Assembly: GCA_013003145.1 (NCBI GenBank)
Contig: JABDLH010000060.1
Span: 1 to 6,728, forward strand
Reading direction: 5' to 3'
Length of the DNA: 6,728 bases
From: Flavobacteriaceae bacterium
GTDB taxonomy: Bacteria > Bacteroidota > Bacteroidia > Flavobacteriales > Flavobacteriaceae
Shown: piece after piece, positions 1-6,438 of the stretch
How positions within the stretch are numbered: the stretch's first letter is position 1
How the letters are laid out: every line of letters starts with the position of its first letter
The notes under the pieces: model-generated
The model's input: the letters and a program-made list of their open reading frames with translations, nothing else
Told to the model about the DNA's origin: nothing
Database searches by the model: none
Position numbers and translations under genes: made by a program

Positions 1-272
1 AAATTGAAGCTAAGATCAAAGAAGTCCTGCAACAGCCATTCTTTGTGGCCGGTTTACCGGACCAGGACCTTGGAGAGCAATTGGTACTCGTAGTGGAGAC
101 CGGGCAACCAGCGCAAGCACTGCAAGCATTACTGGATAAGGTCCCCGGGTTTAAGCGCTACGAGAAACCGAAAAAAATAGTGACCGTATCTCAATTTCAT
201 CGAACATCTGCCGGGAAGATCCGGAGAAAAATGATCCTTCAGGAATTATTCCCGGAATTCAAAACCAACTAA
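1..272 (+). CDS. menE: AMP-binding acyl-CoA synthetase, C-terminal end (probable o-succinylbenzoate--CoA ligase), 5' truncated by window edge
   Basis: Only the last 89 codons are visible, reading in frame from base 3 to a TAA at 270-272. They match the small C-terminal lid domain of the ANL adenylate-forming family: a strand segment FFVAGLPDQDLGEQLVLVVE, a linker FKRYEKPKKI, and the motif TSAGKIRRK. The lysine of that motif (codon at 216-218) corresponds to the conserved catalytic lysine used in the adenylation half-reaction. These enzymes activate a carboxylic acid with ATP and transfer it to CoA. The form of this tail resembles flavobacterial MenE, which makes o-succinylbenzoyl-CoA for menaquinone synthesis, but that assignment is from memory of the family and the substrate-binding domain lies outside the window. 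Another acyl-CoA synthetase is possible. An internal GTG at 45 is not a start, because the frame is open and family-like upstream of it. The M24 peptidase gene follows after 12 bp, suggesting cotranscription. Confidence 0.7.
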   Translation, partial: IEAKIKEVLQQPFFVAGLPDQDLGEQLVLVVETGQPAQALQALLDKVPGFKRYEKPKKIVTVSQFHRTSAGKIRRKMILQELFPEFKTN

Positions 273-284
273 CCATTTATAATT

Positions 285-1631
285 ATGAATAAAGTAGTAT
301 CACTCCTTCTTTTGTTGTGTTCCATACAGTTATCTGCCCAAAACATCCTCAGTGAGGCGGATCGCGCCCGGGTTCGGGATGAGATCCTCGAAGAGCGCTT
401 CACCCATCTCCTGCCCGAAATTATGGATGAAACGGGTATTGATATGTGGGTAGTGATCGCCCGGGAATACAATGAGGACCCGGTCATCCGGACCATGCTG
501 CCGGCCACCTGGCTGAACGCGAGACGGCGTACCATCTTATTGTTCTACAGGAATCAGGATAAAGACACTGTAGAAAGATTAGCGGTTGCACGTTACGATG
601 TGGGTAAGTCTATTCGCTCTGCCTGGGATAAGGAAAAAGAACCGGATCAATGGAAAAGACTGATGACCCTGATCACTGAACGAAACCCACAGAAAATTGG
701 ACTTAATTTTTCTGAAGATCACAATATTGCCGACGGGCTTGTAAAAACTGACTATGAAACTTTTATGGAGTACCTGCCCAAAAAGTTGCAGTCTCGCGTG
801 GTTTCTGCAGAAGAACTCGCAGTACGATGGATAGAGACCAGGACGGAAAGAGAGATGGTGTTGTTTAGTCAATTGGTCAGCATCACCCATAATATCATCG
901 CTGAGGCATTCTCTGAAGACGTAATAACTCCCGGAGTAACCACGACCACTGAAGTAGAATGGTGGATGCGTCAGAAAGTGACAGACCTAGGACTTGATAC
1001 CTGGTTTCATCCCACGGTAGATGTACAGCGGTCACAGGAAGAACTCGTGGGACATCTATACTCTTTTTCCGGCAGGCCCGATGACATGGTCATCCTTCCC
1101 GGTGATCTCTTGCATTGTGATTTTGGAATCACTTACCTGGGTCTGAATACGGATTGCCAGGAATTAGCCTACGTACTCAAGCCGGGGGAAACCGGCGCCC
1201 CTTCTTTCCTGGTGGAAGCCCTGGAAGACGGGAACCGGGTACAGGATGCCCTGACATCCAATATGAAAACGGGTCTCAGCGGTAACCAGATCCTGGCTAA
1301 TTCGCTCAAAGAGGCAAGGGATGCCGGGCTAAGGCCAGCAATCTATACCCACCCACTCGGTACGTACGGGCACTCGGCTGGTACCACGATCGGGATGTGG
1401 GATGCCCAGGGAGGGGTCATGAAAGATGATGGGGAGAACTATCCCTTACGGCCACGTACCGTGTATGCTATCGAGTTAAACACTACGGTGAATATCCCGG
1501 AGTGGAAACGTGATATACGGATCATGCTGGAAGAGGCCGGGTATTACGGTCCTGAAGGGTTTCGTTATGTGAACGGCCGGCAAAAAGAATTGCTTTTAAT
1601 TCCCAGGCTCAATCCCTCCCAAGGAAACTAA
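285..1631 (+). CDS. Secreted M24-family metallopeptidase (Xaa-Pro aminopeptidase/dipeptidase-like)
   Basis: This 448-residue protein starts with a signal peptide: Asn2-Lys3, a hydrophobic run at about 4-16 and a likely cleavage after Ala18 in LSAQ, so it should act in the periplasm or outside the cell. Residues about 40-180 form a creatinase/prolidase-type N-terminal domain and about 185-440 a pita-bread M24 peptidase domain. Metal ligands visible by motif are Asp279 (HCDFG), Asp290 (NTD), His363 (YGHSAG), Glu397 (AIEL) and Glu416 or Glu417 (MLEE), the usual D-D-H-E-E set for a two-metal centre. His257 and His356 are candidates for the accessory histidines seen in aminopeptidase P. The position that normally carries another histidine after the GHxxG motif appears to be Trp372 (GMWD). 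Family members remove N-terminal residues before proline or split Xaa-Pro dipeptides; the actual substrate is unknown. The ATG is 12 bp after the preceding synthetase gene and gives a complete signal peptide. The gene converges with the carboxylase gene. Confidence 0.88.
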   Translation: MNKVVSLLLLLCSIQLSAQNILSEADRARVRDEILEERFTHLLPEIMDETGIDMWVVIAREYNEDPVIRTMLPATWLNARRRTILLFYRNQDKDTVERLAVARYDVGKSIRSAWDKEKEPDQWKRLMTLITERNPQKIGLNFSEDHNIADGLVKTDYETFMEYLPKKLQSRVVSAEELAVRWIETRTEREMVLFSQLVSITHNIIAEAFSEDVITPGVTTTTEVEWWMRQKVTDLGLDTWFHPTVDVQRSQEELVGHLYSFSGRPDDMVILPGDLLHCDFGITYLGLNTDCQELAYVLKPGETGAPSFLVEALEDGNRVQDALTSNMKTGLSGNQILANSLKEARDAGLRPAIYTHPLGTYGHSAGTTIGMWDAQGGVMKDDGENYPLRPRTVYAIELNTTVNIPEWKRDIRIMLEEAGYYGPEGFRYVNGRQKELLLIPRLNPSQGN

Positions 1632-1652
1632 GGAGAGATCATTAGAAGATAA

Positions 1653-1680
1653 AGTGCTCCGGGCTTATACCTGGAGCACT
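1653..1680 (-). terminator. Hairpin at the convergent junction, overlapping the 3' end of the carboxylase gene
   Basis: Inverted repeat AGTGCTCC (1653-1660) and GGAGCACT (1673-1680). Two further G-C pairs (1662-1663 with 1670-1671) sit beyond one G-U (plus-strand RNA) or A-C (minus-strand RNA) position, leaving a 6-nt loop at 1664-1669. On the minus strand it is followed by TTTATCTTCT, a moderately U-rich tail, so it fits best as the carboxylase terminator. On the plus strand the hairpin is slightly more stable but has no U-run after it. The carboxylase TAA stop (1667-1665) lies in the loop. Termination is inferred from structure only. Confidence 0.6.
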
Positions 1681-3293
1681 CCCATATTAAAAGGTTTCTC
1701 TATAGGCGCATGATCTGCGGCCTCTATTCCCATACTGATCCATTTTCGGGTATCCATCGGGTCTATGATGGCATCTGTCCACAGGTGGGCGGCTGCATAG
1801 TAAGGAGAAATCTGTTGATCGTAGCGGGCTTTGATCTTATCATACATCGCTTTTTCATTGGCTTCGGTGATCTTCTCACCTTTTTTCTTCAATGATGCTT
1901 TTTCTATTTGCAGCAGTACCTTGGCAGCCGAATTCCCACTCATCACAGCCAGTTCTGCACTCGGCCAGGCGAAGATGAGCCTGGGGTCATAGGCCTTTCC
2001 ACACATGGCGTAATTCCCGGCTCCATAACTGTTGCCGATCACCACGGTGAATTTTGGCACCACGGAATTACTGACGGCATTCACCATCTTGGCCCCGTCC
2101 TTAATGATCCCGCCGTGTTCGCTTTTGCTGCCGACCATAAAACCGGTAACATCCTGCAGGAACACCAGGGGGATTTTTTTCTGGTTGCAGTTGGCAATAA
2201 ATCGGGTCGCTTTATCCGCGCTGTCCGAGTAGATCACTCCGCCGAATTGCATTTCCCCTTTCTTGGTCTTTACGACTTTCCGCTGGTTGGCGACGATACC
2301 CACAGACCATCCATCAATTCTTGCGTAGCCGGTAAGTATAGATTTGCCGTAGCCTTCCTTATACTGTTCAAAATCTGAATTATCTACCAGGCGTTTAATC
2401 ACCTCCAGCATATCATAAGGATCTGTCCTGGAAGCCGGGATGATCCCATAGATGTCCTGCGGATCCAGGCTTGGCTTTTTGGCGGCTATCCTGTTAAAAC
2501 CTGCACGTACCGGGTGGCCCATTTTCCCGATCAGGTTCTTAATGGTATCCAGCGCGTGCTTATCGTCCTTGGCTTTATAATCGGTCACCCCGCTGATCTC
2601 GCAATGGGTAGTGGCGCCACCAAGGGTTTCGTTATCAATGTTTTCACCGATGGCTGCTTTGACCAGGTAGCTTCCTGCAAGGAAAATACTCCCGGTCTTT
2701 TCCACGATCAGGGCTTCATCGCTCATAATGGGCAGATAAGCTCCACCGGCCACACAACTACCCATGACCGCAGAGATCTGGGGAATTCCCATACTGCTCA
2801 TCACGGCATTATTACGGAATATACGGCCAAAGTGTTCTTTGTCCGGGAAGATCTCGTCCTGCATCGGTAGGTAAACACCGGCACTATCTACGAGGTAGAT
2901 GATGGGTATTCGGTTCTCAATGGCAATTTCCTGGGCCCTGAGGTTTTTCTTTGCCGTAATGGGGAACCAGGCTCCGGCTTTTACTGTGGCATCATTGGCG
3001 ACAACAATACATTGCCGCTTCTGTATGTAGCCAATTTTGACTACAACCCCGGCAGAAGGACATCCCCCATGTTCTTCGTACATCCCATCCCCGGCAAAGG
3101 CGCCGATCTCAATACTCCGCTCTTTGGGGTCCAGGAGGTAATCTATACGTTCCCGGGCCGTCATTTTACCCTGGCTGTGATGTTTTTCAATGCGGCTTTT
3201 ACCGCCACCCAATGCTATTTTTGATAGTTTATTTCTCAGCTCGGATACTTTGAGCTTGTTGTGGTCTTCGTTCTTATTGAAGTTCAAATCCAT
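1665..3293 (-). CDS. Acyl-CoA carboxylase beta (carboxyltransferase) subunit, MCC-beta-like
   Basis: This 542-residue protein is a full-length carboxyltransferase subunit of a biotin-dependent acyl-CoA carboxylase (crotonase fold, two domains). It would move the carboxyl group from carboxybiotin to an acyl-CoA in the cytoplasm. The N-terminal half carries KMTARERI (43-50) and the first oxyanion-hole region GSCVAGGAYLP (178-188). The C-terminal half carries the second, GNSYGAGNYAMCGKAYDPR (420-438). The pattern QDEIFPDKEHFGRIFRN and GSC-AGGAY resembles methylcrotonyl-CoA carboxylase beta more than propionyl-CoA carboxylase, which suggests leucine or branched acyl-CoA breakdown, but substrate choice cannot be settled here. 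The start is ATG at 3293-3291. An in-frame TTG at 3314 would add seven residues (MTNRKLR), but family proteins, from memory, begin near MDLNFNKNEDHNK. No biotin carboxylase or biotin-carrier gene is present in the window, so the partner must be encoded elsewhere. The gene is divergent from the oxidoreductase gene. Confidence 0.92.
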   Translation of the reverse strand: MDLNFNKNEDHNKLKVSELRNKLSKIALGGGKSRIEKHHSQGKMTARERIDYLLDPKERSIEIGAFAGDGMYEEHGGCPSAGVVVKIGYIQKRQCIVVANDATVKAGAWFPITAKKNLRAQEIAIENRIPIIYLVDSAGVYLPMQDEIFPDKEHFGRIFRNNAVMSSMGIPQISAVMGSCVAGGAYLPIMSDEALIVEKTGSIFLAGSYLVKAAIGENIDNETLGGATTHCEISGVTDYKAKDDKHALDTIKNLIGKMGHPVRAGFNRIAAKKPSLDPQDIYGIIPASRTDPYDMLEVIKRLVDNSDFEQYKEGYGKSILTGYARIDGWSVGIVANQRKVVKTKKGEMQFGGVIYSDSADKATRFIANCNQKKIPLVFLQDVTGFMVGSKSEHGGIIKDGAKMVNAVSNSVVPKFTVVIGNSYGAGNYAMCGKAYDPRLIFAWPSAELAVMSGNSAAKVLLQIEKASLKKKGEKITEANEKAMYDKIKARYDQQISPYYAAAHLWTDAIIDPMDTRKWISMGIEAADHAPIEKPFNMGVLQV

Positions 3294-3321
3294 GCGTAAT
3301 TTTCGGTTTGTCAAGTGTTGA

Positions 3322-3329
3322 TAAAGATA
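3322..3329 (-). promoter_or_regulatory. Candidate -7 element for the carboxylase gene
   Basis: On the minus strand this reads TATCTTTA, seven of eight bases to the Bacteroidota -7 consensus TAnnTTTG, 28 bp before the carboxylase ATG. A TTG lies 25 bp upstream of it, a little beyond the usual spacing for the -33 element. The match is weak and rests on position and consensus alone. Confidence 0.35.
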
Positions 3330-3344
3330 AGGAGTTATATTGAT

Positions 3345-3352
3345 TAACTTTG
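3345..3352 (+). promoter_or_regulatory. Candidate -7 promoter element for the Gfo/Idh/MocA gene
   Basis: TAACTTTG is an exact match to the Bacteroidota -7 consensus TAnnTTTG. A TTG at 3318-3320 lies 24 bp upstream, near the expected -33 element spacing (slightly long). Transcription would begin around 3357-3360, leaving a leader of only about 11-14 nt before the ATG at 3371. The in-frame TTG at 3350 overlaps this element, which argues against it as the start codon. Confidence 0.5.
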
Positions 3353-3370
3353 ACCAAATTCAAACTTAGG

Positions 3371-4354
3371 ATGAAACAGAAAATACGCTGGGGTATTATA
3401 GGCCCGGGGAAAATTGCCCATAGTTTTGCCAAGGATATGCAATTGGTGGAGGAGGCCGAATTATATGCGGTCGCCTCACGGAGCAAGGAGAAAGCCGTGG
3501 ATTTTGGTGAGGCCTACGGGGCTAGCAAGGCCTTTGGTAGTTACGAGGAATTGTTTGATTGCGCAGAAGTAGATGTGGTATATATCGCCACCCCTCACAT
3601 GGCACATTGTGATTGGAGTATCAAAGCCATGGAGGCGGGTAAGGCCGTGCTTTGTGAAAAGCCTCTCGGGGTTAATTCACGCGAAGTGGAATCCATGATC
3701 GAAGCTTCCAGGAAAAACAATGTATTCCTCATGGAAGCCTTATGGAGCAGGTTTAATCCCAGTATCGCCAAGGTAAAAGAATTAGTGGATGCCGGGGAAT
3801 TGGGTAGCGTAAAGTACCTGCATGCCGATTTTGCCTTTTACGCCCTGGACAGGAGCGAAGAAGGCCGGCTGCTGAACCCTTCTCTTGCCGGGGGCTCACT
3901 ACTGGATATAGGGATTTACCCCATATTCCTGGCCTACCTAATGATGGGTGTCCCGGATAAGGTGCTTTCTACCACCAGGAGTCATTCGACCGGAGTTGAA
4001 GTGCAGACAGCAATGATCCTTGAATACCCGCAGAGCATGGCCCTCTTATACAGCGGTCTCACTTCTCGTTCAGAGATGAAAGCTGAAATTTCGGCAAGCA
4101 GGGGAAGTTTTTATTTGCATTCGCGCTGGCATGAAAGCCAGGGCTACACCATTGATCGGTCAGGGGAGCAGGAGTATATTGAATTACCTACCATTGGAAA
4201 AGGGTATTCGCACGAAATAATGGAAGTTCACGAATGCCTGAGATCCGGCAAGACAGAATCAGCGCTCTGGTCTCATCAGAACAGCCTTGAATTGGTAGGC
4301 ATCCTCGACCAGGTACGACAGCAAAATGACCTTTTGTTCCCATTTGAAGCATAA
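3371..4354 (+). CDS. Gfo/Idh/MocA-family NAD(P)-dependent oxidoreductase (dihydrodiol/xylose dehydrogenase-like)
   Basis: This 327-residue cytoplasmic enzyme has the standard two-domain build and usual length of the family. Residues 1-120 form a Rossmann fold with the dinucleotide motif GPGKIA (11-16), IATPHMAH (72-79) and the family signature CEKPLG (95-100), where Lys97 is the conserved catalytic or substrate-orienting lysine. The remainder is the alpha/beta substrate domain, with MEALWSRFNP (121-130) and GGSLLDIGIYP (174-184). The Tyr183 in DIGIY replaces the histidine seen in many family members. That tyrosine and the MEA-W-RF-P motif are features of the dimeric dihydrodiol dehydrogenase/D-xylose 1-dehydrogenase branch, so oxidation of a sugar or diol with NAD(P) is the best guess; the substrate cannot be named. 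The start is taken as ATG 3371. The alternative TTG at 3350 overlaps a -7 promoter element and would put seven extra residues before the Rossmann strand. The gene is divergent from the carboxylase gene and is followed after 68 bp by the small membrane protein gene. Confidence 0.88.
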   Translation: MKQKIRWGIIGPGKIAHSFAKDMQLVEEAELYAVASRSKEKAVDFGEAYGASKAFGSYEELFDCAEVDVVYIATPHMAHCDWSIKAMEAGKAVLCEKPLGVNSREVESMIEASRKNNVFLMEALWSRFNPSIAKVKELVDAGELGSVKYLHADFAFYALDRSEEGRLLNPSLAGGSLLDIGIYPIFLAYLMMGVPDKVLSTTRSHSTGVEVQTAMILEYPQSMALLYSGLTSRSEMKAEISASRGSFYLHSRWHESQGYTIDRSGEQEYIELPTIGKGYSHEIMEVHECLRSGKTESALWSHQNSLELVGILDQVRQQNDLLFPFEA

Positions 4355-4372
4355 AGTTGTGGCTTCGAGCCT

Positions 4373-4392
4373 GTAAATATGGGATATTTTAC
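4373..4392. repeat. Imperfect inverted repeat in the gap before the small membrane protein gene
   Basis: GTAAATAT (4373-4380) and ATATTTTAC (4384-4392) are complementary apart from one extra T, around a GGG loop. It sits just downstream of the oxidoreductase stop and just upstream of a weak -7-like GATATTTG (4393-4400). It could be an operator, a weak hairpin or chance in A/T-rich DNA; there is no G/C-rich stem or U-tract to call a terminator. Confidence 0.3.
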
Positions 4393-4400
4393 GATATTTG
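4393..4400 (+). promoter_or_regulatory. Weak -7-like element before the small membrane protein gene
   Basis: GATATTTG matches seven of eight bases of the Bacteroidota TAnnTTTG element, 22 bp before the ATG at 4423. No TTG lies at the usual -33 spacing; the nearest is 33 bp upstream at 4357-4359. The gene may instead be read through from the oxidoreductase gene, since no clear terminator separates them. Confidence 0.25.
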
Positions 4401-4422
4401 AGCCCTTCCAAAACTAACTACT

Positions 4423-4605
4423 ATGGGTATGAATAAGAACACAGTGCTGGCCTGGGCCACCTTTATAATGATCATTGTCGGCTTATTAATGATAGGCCTT
4501 GGCGCATTCATCTACGATGAAGTGGCAGGTTGGGGATTTGTGGCTATCGGTGTCGGTTTCTTCGCCGTTGCCTGGGTTTTTAACGCGCTTAAGGGCCGGG
4601 TTTAA
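4423..4605 (+). CDS. Small two-helix inner-membrane protein (CAL67264-like family), function unknown
   Basis: This 60-residue protein is almost entirely two hydrophobic segments, about 8-30 and 37-55, joined by a short acidic turn (YDEVAG, Asp32-Glu33). Both segments are rich in glycine and aromatic residues. Lys5 at the N-terminus and Lys57/Arg59 at the C-terminus suggest, by the positive-inside rule, that both ends face the cytoplasm and the turn faces the periplasm. From memory it resembles a small family in Flavobacteriaceae named after a Gramella protein (CAL67264); that name carries no function. A second ATG at 4429 would shorten the protein by two residues, and nothing in the sequence decides between them. 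ettA starts 76 bp downstream on the same strand with no obvious terminator between, so the two may share a transcript. Evidence that it is real: near-full use of the frame by a coherent two-helix hairpin in the right place between same-strand genes. Confidence 0.8.
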   Translation: MGMNKNTVLAWATFIMIIVGLLMIGLGAFIYDEVAGWGFVAIGVGFFAVAWVFNALKGRV

Positions 4606-4681
4606 TCCGCCACTATTTTAGCAGGTTCTTGCGACCATTATTTTAAACTATCACTTTAATTGACACAATTTATAAATCTAT

Positions 4682-6373
4682 ATGTCAGACGATAAGAAAG
4701 TAATTTTTTCTATGTCCGGGGTCACTAAGACCTACAAGAATGCTAACACCCCGGTGCTGAAGAACATCTATCTCAGCTTCTTTTACGGGGCTAAGATCGG
4801 TATTCTCGGACTCAACGGTTCGGGTAAGTCAACCCTTTTACGAATCATTGCCGGGGAAGATAAAAATTTCCAGGGAGACGTAGTCTTCTCACCGGGTTAC
4901 CGTGTAGGTTACCTGGCCCAGGAACCAGACCTGGACGAGTCTAAAACGGTCTTGGAAGTTGTTAAGGAAGGTGTTGCCGAAACCGTTGCCATCCTGGACG
5001 AATACAACAAGATCAACGATATGTTTGGTCTGCCCGAAGTTTACGAGGATGCTGATAAGATGCAGAAGCTGATGGACAAGCAGGCTGCGCTGCAGGACCA
5101 GATCGATGCAGCAAATGCCTGGGAACTGGATACTAAACTGGAAATTGCCATGGATGCCTTGCGCACCCCGGAGGCAGACAAGAAGATAGCGGTATTATCC
5201 GGTGGAGAAAGACGCCGTGTAGCGCTCTGCAGGTTATTATTACAAGAACCTGAGATCCTTTTACTGGATGAGCCTACCAACCACCTTGATGCCGAATCGG
5301 TACATTGGTTAGAGCATCACCTGGCCGGGTATAAGGGCACGGTGATCGCGGTTACTCACGACCGCTATTTCCTGGATAATGTTGCAGGATGGATCCTGGA
5401 ACTGGACCGAGGGGAAGGAATACCCTGGAAAGGCAACTACAGCAGCTGGCTGGATCAGAAATCAAAACGCCTGGCGCAGGAGAACAAACAGGCGTCTAAA
5501 AGACAGAAAACCCTGGAGCGAGAGCTAGAATGGGTGAGGCAGGGAGCAAAGGGACGGCAGACAAAGCAAAAAGCCCGTCTCAAGAATTACGACAAGCTGC
5601 TGAGCCAGGACCAGAAACAATTGGATGAAAAACTGGAGATATACATCCCCAACGGCCCAAGGCTGGGGATCAATGTGATCGATGCCAATGGGGTGAGCAA
5701 GGCGTATGGCGATAAGCTGTTATACGAAGACCTTAACTTCACCCTGCCACAGGCCGGGATCGTCGGGATTATAGGTCCTAACGGAGCGGGTAAGACAACC
5801 ATCTTCCGAATGATCATGGGTGAAGAAACTCCGGATAAAGGAGAATTCAAGGTAGGGGAGACCGCTAAGATCGCCTATGTAGATCAAAGTCATTCCAATA
5901 TTGACCCGGAGAAAACGATCTGGGAAAATTTCAGTGACGGGCAAGAACTGGTCATGATGGGAGGAAGGCAGGTGAACTCTAGGGCTTACCTTAGTCGTTT
6001 CAATTTCTCAGGCAGCGAACAGAATAAGAAAGTGAATATGTTGTCTGGTGGAGAACGCAACAGGCTGCACCTGGCGATGACACTTAAGGAAGAAGGGAAC
6101 GTACTCCTATTGGATGAGCCTACCAACGACCTGGATGTGAATACCCTGAGAGCCCTGGAAGAAGGTCTTGAAAATTTTGCAGGCTGTGCAGCGATTATTT
6201 CTCACGACCGTTGGTTCCTGGATCGTATCTGTACCCATATCCTCGCTTTTGAAGGAAATTCGCAGGTGTATTTCTTTGAAGGATCATTCTCGGATTACGA
6301 GGAGAACAGGAAGAAAAGGCTGGGCGCTGACATTATGCCAAAAAGGATCAAGTACAAGAAACTGATTCGTTGA
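4682..6373 (+). CDS. ettA: ABC-F protein EttA, energy-dependent translational throttle
   Basis: This 563-residue soluble protein has two ABC ATPase domains and no membrane segments. E. coli EttA is 555 residues. Domain 1 (about 5-255) has Walker A GLNGSGKST (43-51), signature LSGGE (172-176), Walker B with catalytic Glu197 (LLLDEPTN), and switch His226 (VTHD). An insertion at about 95-160 is the 'arm' typical of EttA. The linker, about 255-320, is charged and helical (KRLAQENKQASKRQK, then ELEWVRQGAKGRQTKQKAR), the P-site tRNA-interaction motif of ABC-F factors. Domain 2 (about 330-545) has Walker A GPNGAGKTT (365-373), signature LSGGE (454-458), Glu479 and His508. In E. coli, EttA binds the ribosomal E site and gates entry into elongation according to the ATP/ADP ratio; the same role is inferred here. 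All catalytic residues are present. The ATG follows an A/T-rich stretch without a Shine-Dalgarno, normal for Bacteroidota. The gene ends at a strong hairpin terminator. Confidence 0.95.
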   Translation: MSDDKKVIFSMSGVTKTYKNANTPVLKNIYLSFFYGAKIGILGLNGSGKSTLLRIIAGEDKNFQGDVVFSPGYRVGYLAQEPDLDESKTVLEVVKEGVAETVAILDEYNKINDMFGLPEVYEDADKMQKLMDKQAALQDQIDAANAWELDTKLEIAMDALRTPEADKKIAVLSGGERRRVALCRLLLQEPEILLLDEPTNHLDAESVHWLEHHLAGYKGTVIAVTHDRYFLDNVAGWILELDRGEGIPWKGNYSSWLDQKSKRLAQENKQASKRQKTLERELEWVRQGAKGRQTKQKARLKNYDKLLSQDQKQLDEKLEIYIPNGPRLGINVIDANGVSKAYGDKLLYEDLNFTLPQAGIVGIIGPNGAGKTTIFRMIMGEETPDKGEFKVGETAKIAYVDQSHSNIDPEKTIWENFSDGQELVMMGGRQVNSRAYLSRFNFSGSEQNKKVNMLSGGERNRLHLAMTLKEEGNVLLLDEPTNDLDVNTLRALEEGLENFAGCAAIISHDRWFLDRICTHILAFEGNSQVYFFEGSFSDYEENRKKRLGADIMPKRIKYKKLIR

Positions 6374-6390
6374 TCTAAAATTGATAAACT

Positions 6391-6422
6391 AAAAAAGGAC
6401 GGCTGTTGTGCCGTCCTTTTTT
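6391..6422. terminator. Bidirectional intrinsic terminator between ettA and the MBL-fold gene
   Basis: A perfect 13-bp stem, AAAAAAGGACGGC (6391-6403) with GCCGTCCTTTTTT (6410-6422), around a 6-nt loop TGTTGT. The G/C-rich core followed by six T on the plus strand, and six A before it (six T when read on the minus strand), make it a Rho-independent terminator in both directions. It starts 17 bp after the ettA stop and ends 16 bp from the stop of the convergent MBL-fold gene. Confidence 0.9.
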
Positions 6423-6438
6423 GTTTCCAGTGGTCAAT

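Noticed and set aside
45..272. A separate small gene starting at GTG 45
   Set aside because: The same frame is open to the left edge and its upstream residues continue the acyl-CoA synthetase C-terminal domain, so this is a truncated larger gene.
269..535. 88-codon minus-strand open frame over the start of the M24 gene
   Set aside because: Antisense to the signal peptide and N-terminal domain of a clear gene; Ser/Arg-rich composition typical of a reverse-frame shadow. The same applies to 579-890.
1908..2378. 156-codon plus-strand open frame opposite the carboxylase gene
   Set aside because: It lies wholly antisense to a well-supported carboxylase and its translation shows no domain-like pattern. 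Other antisense frames in the same gene (1710-1895, 2032-2232, 2514-2870, 3012-3224) are similar shadows.
4361..4371. GGCT-TCG-AGCC mini-hairpin after the oxidoreductase gene
   Set aside because: Only four base pairs with a 3-nt loop and no U-tract; too weak to call a terminator.
4606..4681. Possible promoter or RNA element before ettA (TATTTTAG at 4614-4621 resembles a -7 element)
   Set aside because: Seven of eight bases match but no TTG is at a usable spacing, and no stable hairpin or leader peptide is visible; A/T-rich chance is enough to explain it.
5587..5850. Minus-strand open frames inside ettA (also 5041-5280 and 5720-5944) and a plus-strand one at 6168-6365
   Set aside because: All overlap conserved ABC-F domains in another frame or strand and have low-complexity translations.
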